From Curtobacterium flaccumfaciens (lineage in GTDB: Bacteria; Actinomycetota; Actinomycetes; Actinomycetales; Microbacteriaceae): a stretch of 64,000 nt of DNA. Location: NCBI RefSeq assembly GCF_004361695.1, contig NZ_SNVW01000010.1, forward strand, positions 62,001 through 126,000, read 5' to 3'. Positions 9,146 through 17,073 of this stretch are shown piece after piece. Position 1 is the stretch's first letter. Each line of letters starts with the position of its first letter. The notes under the pieces are model-generated. The model searched no databases. It was not told the DNA's origin and was given only the letters and a program-made list of their open reading frames with translations. Both the position numbers and the translations under genes were made by a program.

Positions 9146-9361
9146 ATGAGCTACGTGCACGACAACCCCGGCGGAACCGAAGCCCACGGCGTCGACCTCA
9201 TCGACGGCGACGACCCCGCGGTGCGCATCCTCGTGCACGGCGACCTGCCGACGACGATCGAGCACGAGGGCCGCACCTGGCTGTCGAGCGGCGAGAGCCA
9301 CGCCGACGGCGACGACCAGGCGCCCCCGATCGCGATCTACCGACCAGTGGACACACCGTGA
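9146..9361 (+). CDS. Small acidic hypothetical protein
   Basis: This 71-residue protein is rich in Asp, Gly and His. I do not recognise a family, and there is no signal peptide or membrane segment. A GGAG lies about 13 bases upstream of the ATG, and codon third positions are strongly G/C like real genes nearby. It is followed 59 bases later by the GAF-ANTAR gene in the same direction and could be cotranscribed. It is probably real because the frame, site and codon bias agree. Confidence 0.6.
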   Translation: MSYVHDNPGGTEAHGVDLIDGDDPAVRILVHGDLPTTIEHEGRTWLSSGESHADGDDQAPPIAIYRPVDTP

Positions 9362-9420
9362 ACGCGGAGGCGGAGCGGGCCCCCGCCGACGGGCCCGTAG
9401 CCGCCTAGGGTGGACGCACC

Positions 9421-10134
9421 ATGGCACCCACGCGGGAACACCGGCTCATCGAAGCGTTCGTCGCGCTGACCGACACGCTCGTCGACGACTACGACGTGGT
9501 CGAGGTGCTGCAGAACCTCGTCGACGGCGCGGTCGACCTCTTCGACGCATCGGCCGCCGGCATCCTGCTCGTCAACAGCGACGGCGACCTCGAGGTGCTC
9601 GCGTCGACCAGTGAACGATCCGGTCTCCTCGGGCTGCTCCAGCTCGACGCCGGCGAGGGCCCCTGCGTCGAGTGCGTCGCCACCGGCCGCCCGGTCTCCG
9701 TCCGCGACCCCGCCGAGATGACGCGCCGCTGGCCCGCCTTCGCCGAGGCCTCGGCCGCGTCCGGCTACGCGTCGGTGCACGCGATACCGATGCGGCTGCG
9801 CGACACCACGCTCGGTTCGCTCAACCTGTTCCGCGAGTCCGAGGGAACGCTCAACACGCAGGACGCCCTGGCAGCGCAGGCGCTCACGGACGTCGCGACG
9901 ATCAGCATCCTGCAGCAGCGCACCCTCGAGCACGCCACCACGACGCAGCGCCAGCTCCAGCGCGCGCTCGACAGCCGCGTCGTCATCGAGCAGGCGAAGG
10001 GGTTCGTGTCGCACACGCACCACATCAGCACGGACGAGGCGTTCGGCCTGCTGCGGCGCTACGCCCGCGGCCACCAGATGCTGCTCGCCGACCTCGCGCG
10101 CGCTGTCATCGAACGACGGGTCACCATTCCCTGA
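9421..10134 (+). CDS. GAF and ANTAR domain transcription antiterminator
   Basis: This 237-residue protein has an N-terminal GAF sensor domain (about residues 20-160, including GEGPCVECVATGRPVSV) and a C-terminal ANTAR RNA-binding domain (about 175-232). The ANTAR hallmark residues are visible: VVIEQAKGFV, then ISTDEAFGLLRRYARGH. ANTAR proteins bind paired hairpins in nascent RNA and stop termination. The ligand of the GAF domain and the target transcripts are unknown. The fatty-acid desaturase that follows at 130 bases is a possible but unproven target. Confidence 0.9.
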   Translation: MAPTREHRLIEAFVALTDTLVDDYDVVEVLQNLVDGAVDLFDASAAGILLVNSDGDLEVLASTSERSGLLGLLQLDAGEGPCVECVATGRPVSVRDPAEMTRRWPAFAEASAASGYASVHAIPMRLRDTTLGSLNLFRESEGTLNTQDALAAQALTDVATISILQQRTLEHATTTQRQLQRALDSRVVIEQAKGFVSHTHHISTDEAFGLLRRYARGHQMLLADLARAVIERRVTIP

Positions 10135-10263
10135 ACGGTGCCTCGATCGGCACAGCCGTGCGCGCGTAGCGTGACCAGCACGGAACCCCGGACCTCGGTA
10201 TCCGCAACGACGCGTGCGACGCCCGGAACGGTGCCGCACCCCTGCTCGAACCGGGAGTGCACC

Positions 10264-11355
10264 ATGAGCGACGACACCGTCGTGCCGACGGGATTCCAGA
10301 GGACCGTCCCGCGGTCCGGCCGCTCCGACACGACCTCCACCTACTCCGCCCTGCTCGTGCAGGTCCGGGGCGCCGGGCTCCTCCGGCCCCGCACCGGCTG
10401 GTACTGGGGACTCGTCGGGGCACTCACCGCCCTGCTGGCGGTCACCGTGGGTGCGTTCGCCGTGCTCGGCGGCTCGTGGTGGCAACTCGTCGTGGCCGGC
10501 ATGCTCGGCCTCCTGTTCACCCAGTTCGCGTTCCTCTCGCACGAGGCGGCGCACCGCCAGGTGTTCGCATCGCACCACTGGAACGACCGAGCGGCACGGT
10601 ACGTCGGCACGTTCCTCACCGGGGTGAGCTACGCCTGGTGGACGAACAAGCACACCCGGCACCACGCCAACCCGAACACGGTCGGCAAGGACCCGGACAT
10701 CTCGTTCGACGCCATCTCGTTCCGCCCCGAGGACGCCGCACGCCGTACCGGGTTCCTGCACGTGCTGGTCCGTGTGCAGGGGTACGCGTTCTTCCCGATG
10801 CTGCTGGTCGAGGGCGCGAACCTGCACTGGCAGTCGATCCGCACCTACACGAGCCGCGGCCCCGTCAAGCACCGATGGGCCGAGGGATCGGTCTTCTTCG
10901 GCCGGTTCGCCCTCTACCTCGGCGCGGTGTTCTGGCTCCTGCCGCTGGGGCTGGCGTTCGCGTTCCTCGGCGTGCAGCTCGCGGTGTTCGGCTTCTGCAT
11001 GGGCATCGCCTTCGCCCCGAACCACAAGGGCATGCCGATCATCGAGCCCGGACAGCGCGTCGACTTCTTCTCCCGCCAGGTGCTGACGTCCCGCGACATC
11101 AGCGGTGGACGGTGGGTCGAGTTCTTCATGGGCGGCCTGAACCACCAGGTCGAACACCACCTGTTCCCGAGCATGGCCCGGCCGAACCTCCGTGCCGCCC
11201 GGGTCATCGTGCGCCGGTACTGCGACGAGCAGGGCGTGCCGTACACCGAGACCACGCTCGTGCGCTCCTACGCGATCGTGGTGCGCTACCTCAACGAGGT
11301 CGGGCTCGCCGCGAGCGATCCGTTCGCGTGCCCGATGGTCGAGCGATTCCGCTGA
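10264..11355 (+). CDS. Membrane fatty-acid desaturase
   Basis: This 363-residue di-iron desaturase inserts a double bond into lipid acyl chains and so changes membrane fluidity. All three histidine boxes are present: HEAAH (93-97), HTRHH (130-134) and HQVEHH (294-299), with paired transmembrane helices at about 48-92 and 213-250. The ATG at 10264 is preferred to earlier codons in the frame because it gives a normal length and the hydrophilic N-terminus typical of the family. It stands alone, so its regulation is unclear. Confidence 0.93.
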   Translation: MSDDTVVPTGFQRTVPRSGRSDTTSTYSALLVQVRGAGLLRPRTGWYWGLVGALTALLAVTVGAFAVLGGSWWQLVVAGMLGLLFTQFAFLSHEAAHRQVFASHHWNDRAARYVGTFLTGVSYAWWTNKHTRHHANPNTVGKDPDISFDAISFRPEDAARRTGFLHVLVRVQGYAFFPMLLVEGANLHWQSIRTYTSRGPVKHRWAEGSVFFGRFALYLGAVFWLLPLGLAFAFLGVQLAVFGFCMGIAFAPNHKGMPIIEPGQRVDFFSRQVLTSRDISGGRWVEFFMGGLNHQVEHHLFPSMARPNLRAARVIVRRYCDEQGVPYTETTLVRSYAIVVRYLNEVGLAASDPFACPMVERFR

Positions 11356-11402
11356 CCCGCTGCGGGAGGGCTGCGGGGGTGGGCCGGCCCGTCGGCCGTG
11401 CG

Positions 11403-11446
11403 CCGCGCCTCCAGGCGGTCGCCACCACGGCGGCCTGGAGGCGCGG
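11403..11446. repeat. Interspersed palindrome (GCCTGGAGGCGCGG element)
   Basis: Two perfect 14-base arms, CCGCGCCTCCAGGC and GCCTGGAGGCGCGG, surround a 16-base loop. It sits 48 bases after the desaturase stop and could fold in RNA as a terminator-like hairpin, but no U-tract follows. Confidence 0.75.
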
Positions 11447-11590
11447 CTCGCCACCGCGACCACGCTGCGGACCGCGCGTGCTCACCAAGCCGCGACGCAC
11501 CCAGCCGGAGCGGACTACCGTCTGCGACAGGTGACCCGAGCCCCCGGCCGCCGGAACGATTCTCTCGTCCGAAGCCGACCGGAAGTACCC

Positions 11591-11833
11591 ATGACGTCCC
11601 TCCCCCGAACCGGACCGTCCCTCACCGAACAGGTGCGGTGGGTCGAGGTCGACCCGTGGACCTGGCAGGCGGTCTCCGGTGTCGAGGTGATGGGCAGTGT
11701 GACGCTCGAGTCCCGGTACGTGGTCCGCTTCGGTGACGGGGACCTGGCCGGCGTGCACACGAGTCTCGAGAGTGCGAAGTCGCAGCTCGACGCGTGGATC
11801 CGGTGGGAGATCGAGCAGGCCCGCGGGTACTGA
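11591..11833 (+). CDS. Small hypothetical protein
   Basis: This 80-residue soluble protein is not assigned to a named family. Its body alternates short beta-like stretches (SVTLESRYVVRFGDGD) and ends in a helix rich in Glu, Gln and Trp (DAWIRWEIEQARGY). The frame opens much further upstream, but only the ATG at 11591 leaves a sensible N-terminus. Codon bias is typical of the neighbours. The function is unknown; a tandem 15-base repeat follows it. Confidence 0.6.
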   Translation: MTSLPRTGPSLTEQVRWVEVDPWTWQAVSGVEVMGSVTLESRYVVRFGDGDLAGVHTSLESAKSQLDAWIRWEIEQARGY

Positions 11834-11874
11834 GGGTCGTCGGCTCCGACGGGCAATCCGCTGACGGCGGCTCT

Positions 11875-11919
11875 TCCGCTGTCCGCCCTCTCGCTGTCCG
11901 CCCTTCCGCTGTCCGCCCG
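11875..11919. repeat. Tandem 15-bp repeat, three copies
   Basis: Three consecutive 15-base units of the form TCCGCTGTCCGCCCT lie between the small hypothetical gene and the VOC gene, just upstream of the latter's leader. Copies 2 and 3 each have one or two changes. Confidence 0.75.
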
Positions 11920-11978
11920 GACGGAGGACGATGGGGGCGATGACGGGACCGCGTGGTCTCGTGCGAGGAGTGTGCACC

Positions 11979-12374
11979 GTGATCGACACCCGGAACGCCT
12001 TCAGCGGGTTCTCCGTCCGCGACGTCCCCGAAGCCCGCCGCTTCTACGAGGAGGTGCTCGGCTTCGAGACCTCCGAGGACCACGGCATGCTCCTGCTGCA
12101 CGTCGGTGACGGGCACCCGGTCCTGGTCTACCCGAAGGGCGACGCCCACGAACCCGCGTCCTTCACCGTGCTGAACCTGCCGGTGTCGGACATCGAGGCC
12201 GAGGTCGACGAGCTCGCCGGCCGCGGTGTCGTGTTCGAGCACTACGAGGGCATGACCGACGAACGGGGCATCAACCGGCGGGGCGGCCCGCTGATCGCCT
12301 GGTTCCGGGACCCGTCCGGCAACGTGCTGAGCGTCCTCAGCGAGCCCGAGGACGCCGGGACGTCGCCGGAGTAG
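11979..12374 (+). CDS. VOC superfamily (glyoxalase/dioxygenase-like) protein
   Basis: This 131-residue single VOC unit has two beta-alpha-beta-beta-beta modules: FSGFSVRDVPEARRFYEEV at the start and PLIAWFRDPSGNVLSVL near the end. Family members bind a metal and act in isomerisation, extradiol cleavage or drug sequestration. The GTG start at 11979 is preferred because GAGGAG lies eight bases upstream; earlier ATGs in the frame lack a site. The specific substrate is not recognisable. Confidence 0.82.
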   Translation: MIDTRNAFSGFSVRDVPEARRFYEEVLGFETSEDHGMLLLHVGDGHPVLVYPKGDAHEPASFTVLNLPVSDIEAEVDELAGRGVVFEHYEGMTDERGINRRGGPLIAWFRDPSGNVLSVLSEPEDAGTSPE

Positions 12375-12379
12375 CGCGC

Positions 12380-12420
12380 GTTCGGGCGTGCGGGCGTGCG
12401 GGCGTTCGTGCGGGCGTCGG
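12380..12420. repeat. Short GCGGGCGT-type simple repeat
   Basis: Imperfect 8-base iterations of CGGGCGTG fill the gap between two convergent genes. There is no coding potential of note. Confidence 0.5.
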
Positions 12421-12492
12421 TCCTGGCTCGGGCGCCCATCCGGTCCCCGGGCCGGGCGCCTGTCCAGGCGCTCGTCCGGGCCGCTGTCATGG

Positions 12493-13773
12493 TCAGCGTG
12501 TGCGGGTGGTGCGTTCCGTGCGGTCGCCGAGTCGGCGACGGCGGACGATCACGGTGAGGGCGACGCCCGCAGCGAGCAGCGCACCGGCGATCCCGAGCGG
12601 CAGCGCGGGGTCGGATCCCGTGTAGGCGAGCTCGCCGCCGGCGTTCCGGTCGTCACCGCTGGCGGCGACGGCGGTCGGCACCCCGTTGCCCGCGGGTGTC
12701 GTGGCCGGAGCGACCGGTGCAGCCGAAGCGGTCGGAGTCGGGGTGGCGACCGGGGCCGCCGGCCGCACCGTGATCGTCACGCTCGTGGTGGTGTCCGGCG
12801 TGACCCCGTTCGTCGCGGTGATCGTCACCGTCGAGGAACCGGGCGTGGTGGGGGTCCCCGAGATGACGCCGGTGGTCCCGTTCAGCACGAGGCCGGCCGG
12901 CAGCCCGGTGGCCGTGAAGGTCGGCGACGGCGTGCCGCTCGCGGTGACCGTGAACGAGTACGGCTGCCCGGCGGTCGCGGGGGTCGGTGCCCCCGAGGTG
13001 ATCGTCGGGGCGGGCGACTCGGACGGCGTCCCCGCGGCGGGGCAGCCGGACGAGGCGGTGATGGTGTTCGTGTCGAGCGTGACGGCGCCCGTCCGGGCCA
13101 GCAGCCGACCGACGACCGTGGCACCCGTGGTGGCGGTCACCGATCGCTGCGCCAGGACCGTGCCCTGGAACCGGGCACCCGTGCCGATCGTGGCGGAGCT
13201 GCCCACCTGCCAGAACACGTTGCACGAGCTCGCGCCACCGGTGATCGTGATGCGGGTCCCGGAGCCGATCGTCAGCGTCGACGCGGCCTGGAACACCCAC
13301 ACCGAGTCAGCGGTGCCGGCGAGGGTCAGCGCGCCGGTGTTCGCCAGCGACAGTGCGCCGCCCGAGTACACGCCCGGGGTCAGCGACAGGCCGTTCAGCT
13401 GGCTGAGGCCGGAGCGGGTCGGGGTGAGGGACGCGGCCACGTCGTAGGCCGTGGTCGTGTCGCGCTGGGCCTGCGCCGCGGCGGCGTCGGTCTGGTGCAC
13501 GACGCCGTTCACCACGCCGGGCGACGGCGCGCCGAATCCGGTGATCGCGGTGCCGGGTGAGACCCCGACGTCACCGTTCACCACCGACGGACCGGTGTTC
13601 GTGACCGCGCTCGCGCCGAGGACGCCGTAGGTCGCCGCGGTGCCGAGCCCCACGGGACCGTCGATCACCGTCGCGGCCGAGGCCCCCGACGTCGAGAGCA
13701 GGACGAGCGACGCGGCGAGGCCGAGCCCGGCACATCCCGTCATCACGGAGCGGAGGAACGGGGACGTTGCCAT
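12493..13773 (-). CDS. Ice-binding-like (DUF3494) cell-surface protein with sortase-type signal
   Basis: This 426-residue exported protein has a signal peptide (about 1-34), then a DUF3494 beta-helix domain as in ice-binding adhesins (about 35-245, starting GLGTAATYGVLGASAVTNTG). A putative Ig/He_PIG-like module follows (GLPAGLVLNGTTGVISGTP, about 250-335), then a Pro/Thr/Ala linker. The C-terminus has LAYTG at 382-386, a membrane helix and an Arg-rich tail, which fits anchoring by a class E sortase. DUF3494 proteins often occur in non-psychrophiles as adhesins, so real ice binding is uncertain. It stands alone. Confidence 0.88.
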   Translation of the reverse strand: MATSPFLRSVMTGCAGLGLAASLVLLSTSGASAATVIDGPVGLGTAATYGVLGASAVTNTGPSVVNGDVGVSPGTAITGFGAPSPGVVNGVVHQTDAAAAQAQRDTTTAYDVAASLTPTRSGLSQLNGLSLTPGVYSGGALSLANTGALTLAGTADSVWVFQAASTLTIGSGTRITITGGASSCNVFWQVGSSATIGTGARFQGTVLAQRSVTATTGATVVGRLLARTGAVTLDTNTITASSGCPAAGTPSESPAPTITSGAPTPATAGQPYSFTVTASGTPSPTFTATGLPAGLVLNGTTGVISGTPTTPGSSTVTITATNGVTPDTTTSVTITVRPAAPVATPTPTASAAPVAPATTPAGNGVPTAVAASGDDRNAGGELAYTGSDPALPLGIAGALLAAGVALTVIVRRRRLGDRTERTTRTR

Positions 13774-13887
13774 GGCGGCACCTGTCTGAGCGGGAGAGGC
13801 ACGATGTCCGCGTCGACGACGCTGACATGATCTCCGGTCTTCGCAGTATGCGCCCTCGGCGTCCGTTCCACCGGTCCTGCCCGGAAG

Positions 13888-14484
13888 TCACCCCGCTTCG
13901 GGGGGTACCGGGAGCACCGTTGTGCGCATGACCGTCTTGCTCTTCCCGATGTGGCGCTCGAACGTGAAGCCCGCCCGCTCGAACATGGCCCGCGTGCCGT
14001 TGTGCAGGAACGACGACGACGTCCGCTTGCCCGGGGTCAGCTCGTTCGGGAACGAGACCACCTCGCCACCGCCCGCCCGGCCGATGAGGTCGAGTGCGCC
14101 GTCGAGTGCCTCGTACGCGACCCCGGAGCGCCGGTGGTCACGGTCGACGAAGAAGCAGGTGATCCGCCACGGCGCCGGACGGGACTCCCCCGCGTCGTAC
14201 TGCTTGCGGTGGTAGATGTTCGGGAGCTCGACGGGACTGCCGTACTGGCACCAGGCGATCGCGTCGTCGCCGTCGAACACGAGTGCGGCGTGCGCGACAC
14301 CCTCGCCGATCAGGCGCTCCTTGAACGTCGGACCGTCGTGCTCGCGCTTCACGGTGTCGGCGGTGTCACCGTGGAAGTACGAACACCAGCAGCCACCCCA
14401 CACGCCGTTGTGCTTCGCGGCGAGGGCTTGCCACGCGGGGAACGTCTCCGGTGTCAGGGGCTTGATCACGTGCGAGGTCACCAT
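13888..14484 (-). CDS. GNAT family N-acetyltransferase
   Basis: This 198-residue acetyltransferase has the N-terminal motif WGGCWCSYFHGD and a GNAT core (WRITCFFVDRDHRRSGVAYE, with R-x-x-G-V-A in place of the usual acetyl-CoA loop). This subgroup has a Cys-rich start, and its substrate is not known. It lies alone between the ice-binding-like gene and the tRNA array, with a large palindrome upstream. Confidence 0.82.
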   Translation of the reverse strand: MVTSHVIKPLTPETFPAWQALAAKHNGVWGGCWCSYFHGDTADTVKREHDGPTFKERLIGEGVAHAALVFDGDDAIAWCQYGSPVELPNIYHRKQYDAGESRPAPWRITCFFVDRDHRRSGVAYEALDGALDLIGRAGGGEVVSFPNELTPGKRTSSSFLHNGTRAMFERAGFTFERHIGKSKTVMRTTVLPVPPEAG

Positions 14485-14571
14485 GCGCGGTCATCCTGCC
14501 ACCGGCGCCGCCCGATGTCACTGCCCCGCGACGTCCACGGTCGTGGCGCGCGGCGCGGCTCGGGTGGCCCG

Positions 14572-14633
14572 CGCACAACGAAAGCCCGTCCGAGCCGCGC
14601 GATCACGTGGTTCGGACGAGCTTTCGTTGTGCG
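14572..14633. repeat. Long inverted repeat (22-base arms)
   Basis: The arms, CGCACAACGAAAGCCCGTCCGA at 14572-14593 and its near-complement at 14612-14633, match at 21 of 22 positions. No U-tract follows on either strand, so it is more like a mobile palindrome or protein site than a terminator. It lies between the tRNA terminator and the GNAT gene. Confidence 0.75.
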
Positions 14634-14702
14634 ATGTGCGGGGCGCGGGAGTGCCGCGCGATCCGGAGTCGCGCCGCTCGGCGTGCCTGGCCGCGAACGA
14701 CG

Positions 14703-14742
14703 AAGGCCCCCGACCGGACCTGGTGGTCCTGCCGGGGGCTTT
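14703..14742 (-). terminator. Terminator of the Gly-Cys-Val tRNA array
   Basis: A long GC hairpin (aaggcccccgaccggacc with its partner ggtcctgccgggggcttt) starts six bases after the tRNA-Val 3' end on the minus strand and is followed by TTCGTCG. Confidence 0.75.
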
Positions 14743-14748
14743 CCGTGG

Positions 14749-14820
14749 TGGGCGATACTGGGATCGAACCAGTGACCTCTTCCGTGTCAGGGAAGCGCGC
14801 TACCGCTGCGCCAATCGCCC
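14749..14820 (-). tRNA. tRNA-Val (GAC)
   Basis: The acceptor pairs GGGCGAT with ATCGCCC, the anticodon stem is CTTCC/GGAAG with loop CTGACAC and anticodon GAC, and the T-arm contains GGTTCGATCC. It is the last gene of the array. Confidence 0.97.
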
Positions 14821-14871
14821 AGGTCCCCGTCTGGACCGGAGTCCGTGCAGGGGCTTGGAGGGTGGAACTGG

Positions 14872-14942
14872 AGGTGGGGACGGGATTCGAACCCGCGTGG
14901 ACGGCTTTGCAGGCCGCTGCCTAGCCTCTCGGCCACCCCACC
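14872..14942 (-). tRNA. tRNA-Cys (GCA)
   Basis: The acceptor pairs GGTGGGG with CCCCACC, the anticodon loop CTGCAAA gives anticodon GCA, and the T-arm has GGTTCGAATCC. It is the middle gene of the array. Confidence 0.97.
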
Positions 14943-15024
14943 ATCGAGGTTCACGTCTCCGTGAGTACCCGAACGGTGGGATACCCTCTGGTGAGTCGCG
15001 GGACTCCGAGGAGCCCCACACTCG

Positions 15025-15096
15025 AGCGGATGACGAGATTCGAACTCGCGACCCTCACCTTGGCAAGGTGATGCGCTACCACTGCGCCACATCCGC
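15025..15096 (-). tRNA. tRNA-Gly (GCC), second copy
   Basis: The sequence is identical to the copy at 8985-9056, with anticodon GCC in loop TTGCCAA. It is the first gene of the Gly-Cys-Val array. Confidence 0.97.
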
Positions 15097-15342
15097 AAGA
15101 CGTGACCACAGTCACGTCCGTCTGCCCCCGCTCTCGCGGCGACGTCGTAAACTCTATACGAACCCGCGCCGTTCCGCCAAAATCGTTCCCGTTCACCGGG
15201 CGTGTCCCCCGTGTTCATGCGGATCGAGCCACCGTGATGCGCGTCAGTCGGGGCATCGGGCGGTCTCGCCACACCCGGGAGGCGCGCCGTGTTCGATCCA
15301 CCTCGCCACATCCGCTACTATCGATCCGCACGCAAGTGCTTG

Positions 15343-15415
15343 GGGCGATTGGCGCAGTTGGTAGCGCGCTTCGTTCACACCGAAGAGGTCATCAGTTCGA
15401 GTCTGGTATCGCCCA
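15343..15415 (+). tRNA. tRNA-Val (CAC)
   Basis: The acceptor pairs GGGCGAT with ATCGCCC, and anticodon stem CTTCG/CGAAG encloses loop TTCACAC with anticodon CAC. It is transcribed away from the other array and sits 99 bases before jetA. Confidence 0.97.
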
Positions 15416-15424
15416 CCCTTCACC

Positions 15425-15454
15425 GAGAGCCCGACGCAGCAGCGTCGGGCTCTC
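15425..15454 (+). terminator. Terminator after tRNA-Val (CAC)
   Basis: Two perfect 12-base arms (gagagcccgacg / cgtcgggctctc) surround a 6-base loop. The hairpin separates the tRNA transcript from jetA. Confidence 0.8.
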
Positions 15455-15513
15455 GTCATGTGTGTCGCAGGACACGAACACGAAGCAGCCGACCCGACCG
15501 GACGAAGGGGCCC

Positions 15514-17073
15514 ATGACCGACGTCGACCTCGAGTTCGCACGGGTCCGAGCGGTCCTCGACCGTCCGACCCTGCGGCTGATGTCCCGCCCCACGAGCGCC
15601 ACCGTCCTCGCGGTCTTCCGCACGGTGTTCGACCGCGACGTGCAGTACGTCCCCGCCGACCGGATGCACCTGCAGGTCGAGGAGCACGTCGCACGCCTGC
15701 AGGCCACGGGCGCACGCGTGCCCGCGAGCGAGCACGCCCAGAACGAACAGCCCAGGCAGCCCGGTCAGCCCGGCGAGCCGGACGCCCGACCCAACGGCCG
15801 TGCCCTCTGCCGCGAGTGGGTGGCCGCGCAGTGGCTCGTCCGCTCGAACTCCCCCGACGGCGACGAGCAGTACTCCCTGACGAGCCACGCGCTCGAGGCG
15901 CTGTCCCTCGTCGACGCCCTCTCCTCTGACCGTGCGCTCATCAGCGAGAGCCGGCTGGCGATGATCGTCGACGCCGTGCACCGGTGGGCAGCCCGCGCCG
16001 AGCCCGACCCCGACGTGCAGATCCGGCGCATCGACGCCCAGATCGCCGAGCTCCAGGCCGAGCGGGAGCGCCTCGAACAGGGCGACGTGGACACCGTGGA
16101 CGACGCCCGGATGCGCGACGGCTACACGAACATCTCCGACCTCATCCGGCAGCTCCCGAGCGACTTCAAGCGCGTCGAGGAGGCGGTGGCGACGATGCAC
16201 CGCTCCATCGTCGAGGACTTCCGCCAAGAGGTGCGCCCGATCGGCGAGATCCTCGACGACTACCTCGCCCGAACCGACAACCTGATGGAGGCGACGCCCG
16301 AGGGTCGTGCCTTCGAGGGTGCGTTCGAGCTGCTCCGCGACGACGCCCTGCTCCTGCGGCTCCGGGACGACATCGCCACGATCCTCGCCCACCCGTTCGC
16401 CGACTCCCTCGGGTCTGCCGAACGCCGGGCGTTCCGGAACACGGTGAGCATCCTCCGCCAGGGCATCGAGGACGTCCTCGCCCAGCGGCGGCAGCTCACG
16501 GCGACGCTCCGCGACCAGATCGTGGCACACGACGTCGTCCGCGACCGCGAGCTCGACGCCGTCATCCGGTCGATCAACCGCGGGCTGGCGACGTGGATGG
16601 ACGAGGGGTCCGCGCGCGACCGGCTCCCGCTCGGCCTGCTGCCCGCGACGGCCGAGGTCGGCACCCTCCGCGAGCGCTTCTACGACCCCGACGCGGAGTC
16701 CGTGCCGCCGCCCATCGAGGAGCCGGACGACGACGTCTTCGAGGACCTCGACGTCGACACCCTCCGCCGCCACGGTGGGCCGCTCCTCACCGAGCTCCGC
16801 GCCGCCCTCCGCTTCGCCGAGACGGACACGAGCGTCGACGCCTTCCACGGCCTGCCGCCCGAGCAGCGCCGTCCGGTCGAGCTCTTCGGCCTGGCACACC
16901 TCCTCACGGGGCACGAGGACTTCGAGGCCGCCGCGACCGTCGCCCTGCACCACACGGTCCGGCCCGACGGCAGCGCGGTCGCCTTCCGGATGCCGACCGC
17001 CGTGCTCGGTGACGAGCGCCGAGCGGCCACCCCCGACACGAACGACGACCACAACGGACAGGAGGCACGGTGA
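15514..17073 (+). CDS. jetA: JetA/MksF-type kleisin-like subunit (DUF3375)
   Basis: This 519-residue protein matches DUF3375, the kleisin-like subunit of Wadjet (JetABCD) or MksFEB condensin-like systems. The family start is visible (ARVRAVLDRPTLRLMSRPTSA), followed by an all-helical core with long coiled segments (about 165-260) and a C-terminal winged-helix region. It should bridge the heads of JetC and bind JetB. Start ATG 15514 has AAGGGG seven bases upstream; the frame opens earlier through the tRNA. Its stop overlaps the jetB start. In known systems the complex extrudes DNA loops and cleaves small plasmid circles. Confidence 0.85.
   Translation: MTDVDLEFARVRAVLDRPTLRLMSRPTSATVLAVFRTVFDRDVQYVPADRMHLQVEEHVARLQATGARVPASEHAQNEQPRQPGQPGEPDARPNGRALCREWVAAQWLVRSNSPDGDEQYSLTSHALEALSLVDALSSDRALISESRLAMIVDAVHRWAARAEPDPDVQIRRIDAQIAELQAERERLEQGDVDTVDDARMRDGYTNISDLIRQLPSDFKRVEEAVATMHRSIVEDFRQEVRPIGEILDDYLARTDNLMEATPEGRAFEGAFELLRDDALLLRLRDDIATILAHPFADSLGSAERRAFRNTVSILRQGIEDVLAQRRQLTATLRDQIVAHDVVRDRELDAVIRSINRGLATWMDEGSARDRLPLGLLPATAEVGTLRERFYDPDAESVPPPIEEPDDDVFEDLDVDTLRRHGGPLLTELRAALRFAETDTSVDAFHGLPPEQRRPVELFGLAHLLTGHEDFEAAATVALHHTVRPDGSAVAFRMPTAVLGDERRAATPDTNDDHNGQEAR

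Noticed and set aside
11403-11446. The repeat after the desaturase gene as a dedicated terminator
   Set aside because: The same palindrome appears inside several genes and no U-tract follows, so an interspersed element is the better explanation, though it may still fold in RNA.
9337-11463. A 708-codon minus-strand frame opposite the GAF-ANTAR and desaturase genes
   Set aside because: The plus-strand genes have clear domains and catalytic histidines; this frame reads as Arg/Val/Glu-rich shadow sequence.
12388-13560. A 390-codon plus-strand frame opposite the ice-binding-like gene
   Set aside because: It is Gly/Arg-rich with no known pattern and no ribosome-binding site, while the minus strand encodes a signal peptide and a sorting signal.
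15462-15475. Short palindrome (GTGTC-GCAG-GACAC) before jetA as an operator
   Set aside because: The arms are only five bases, too short to stand out at this GC content.
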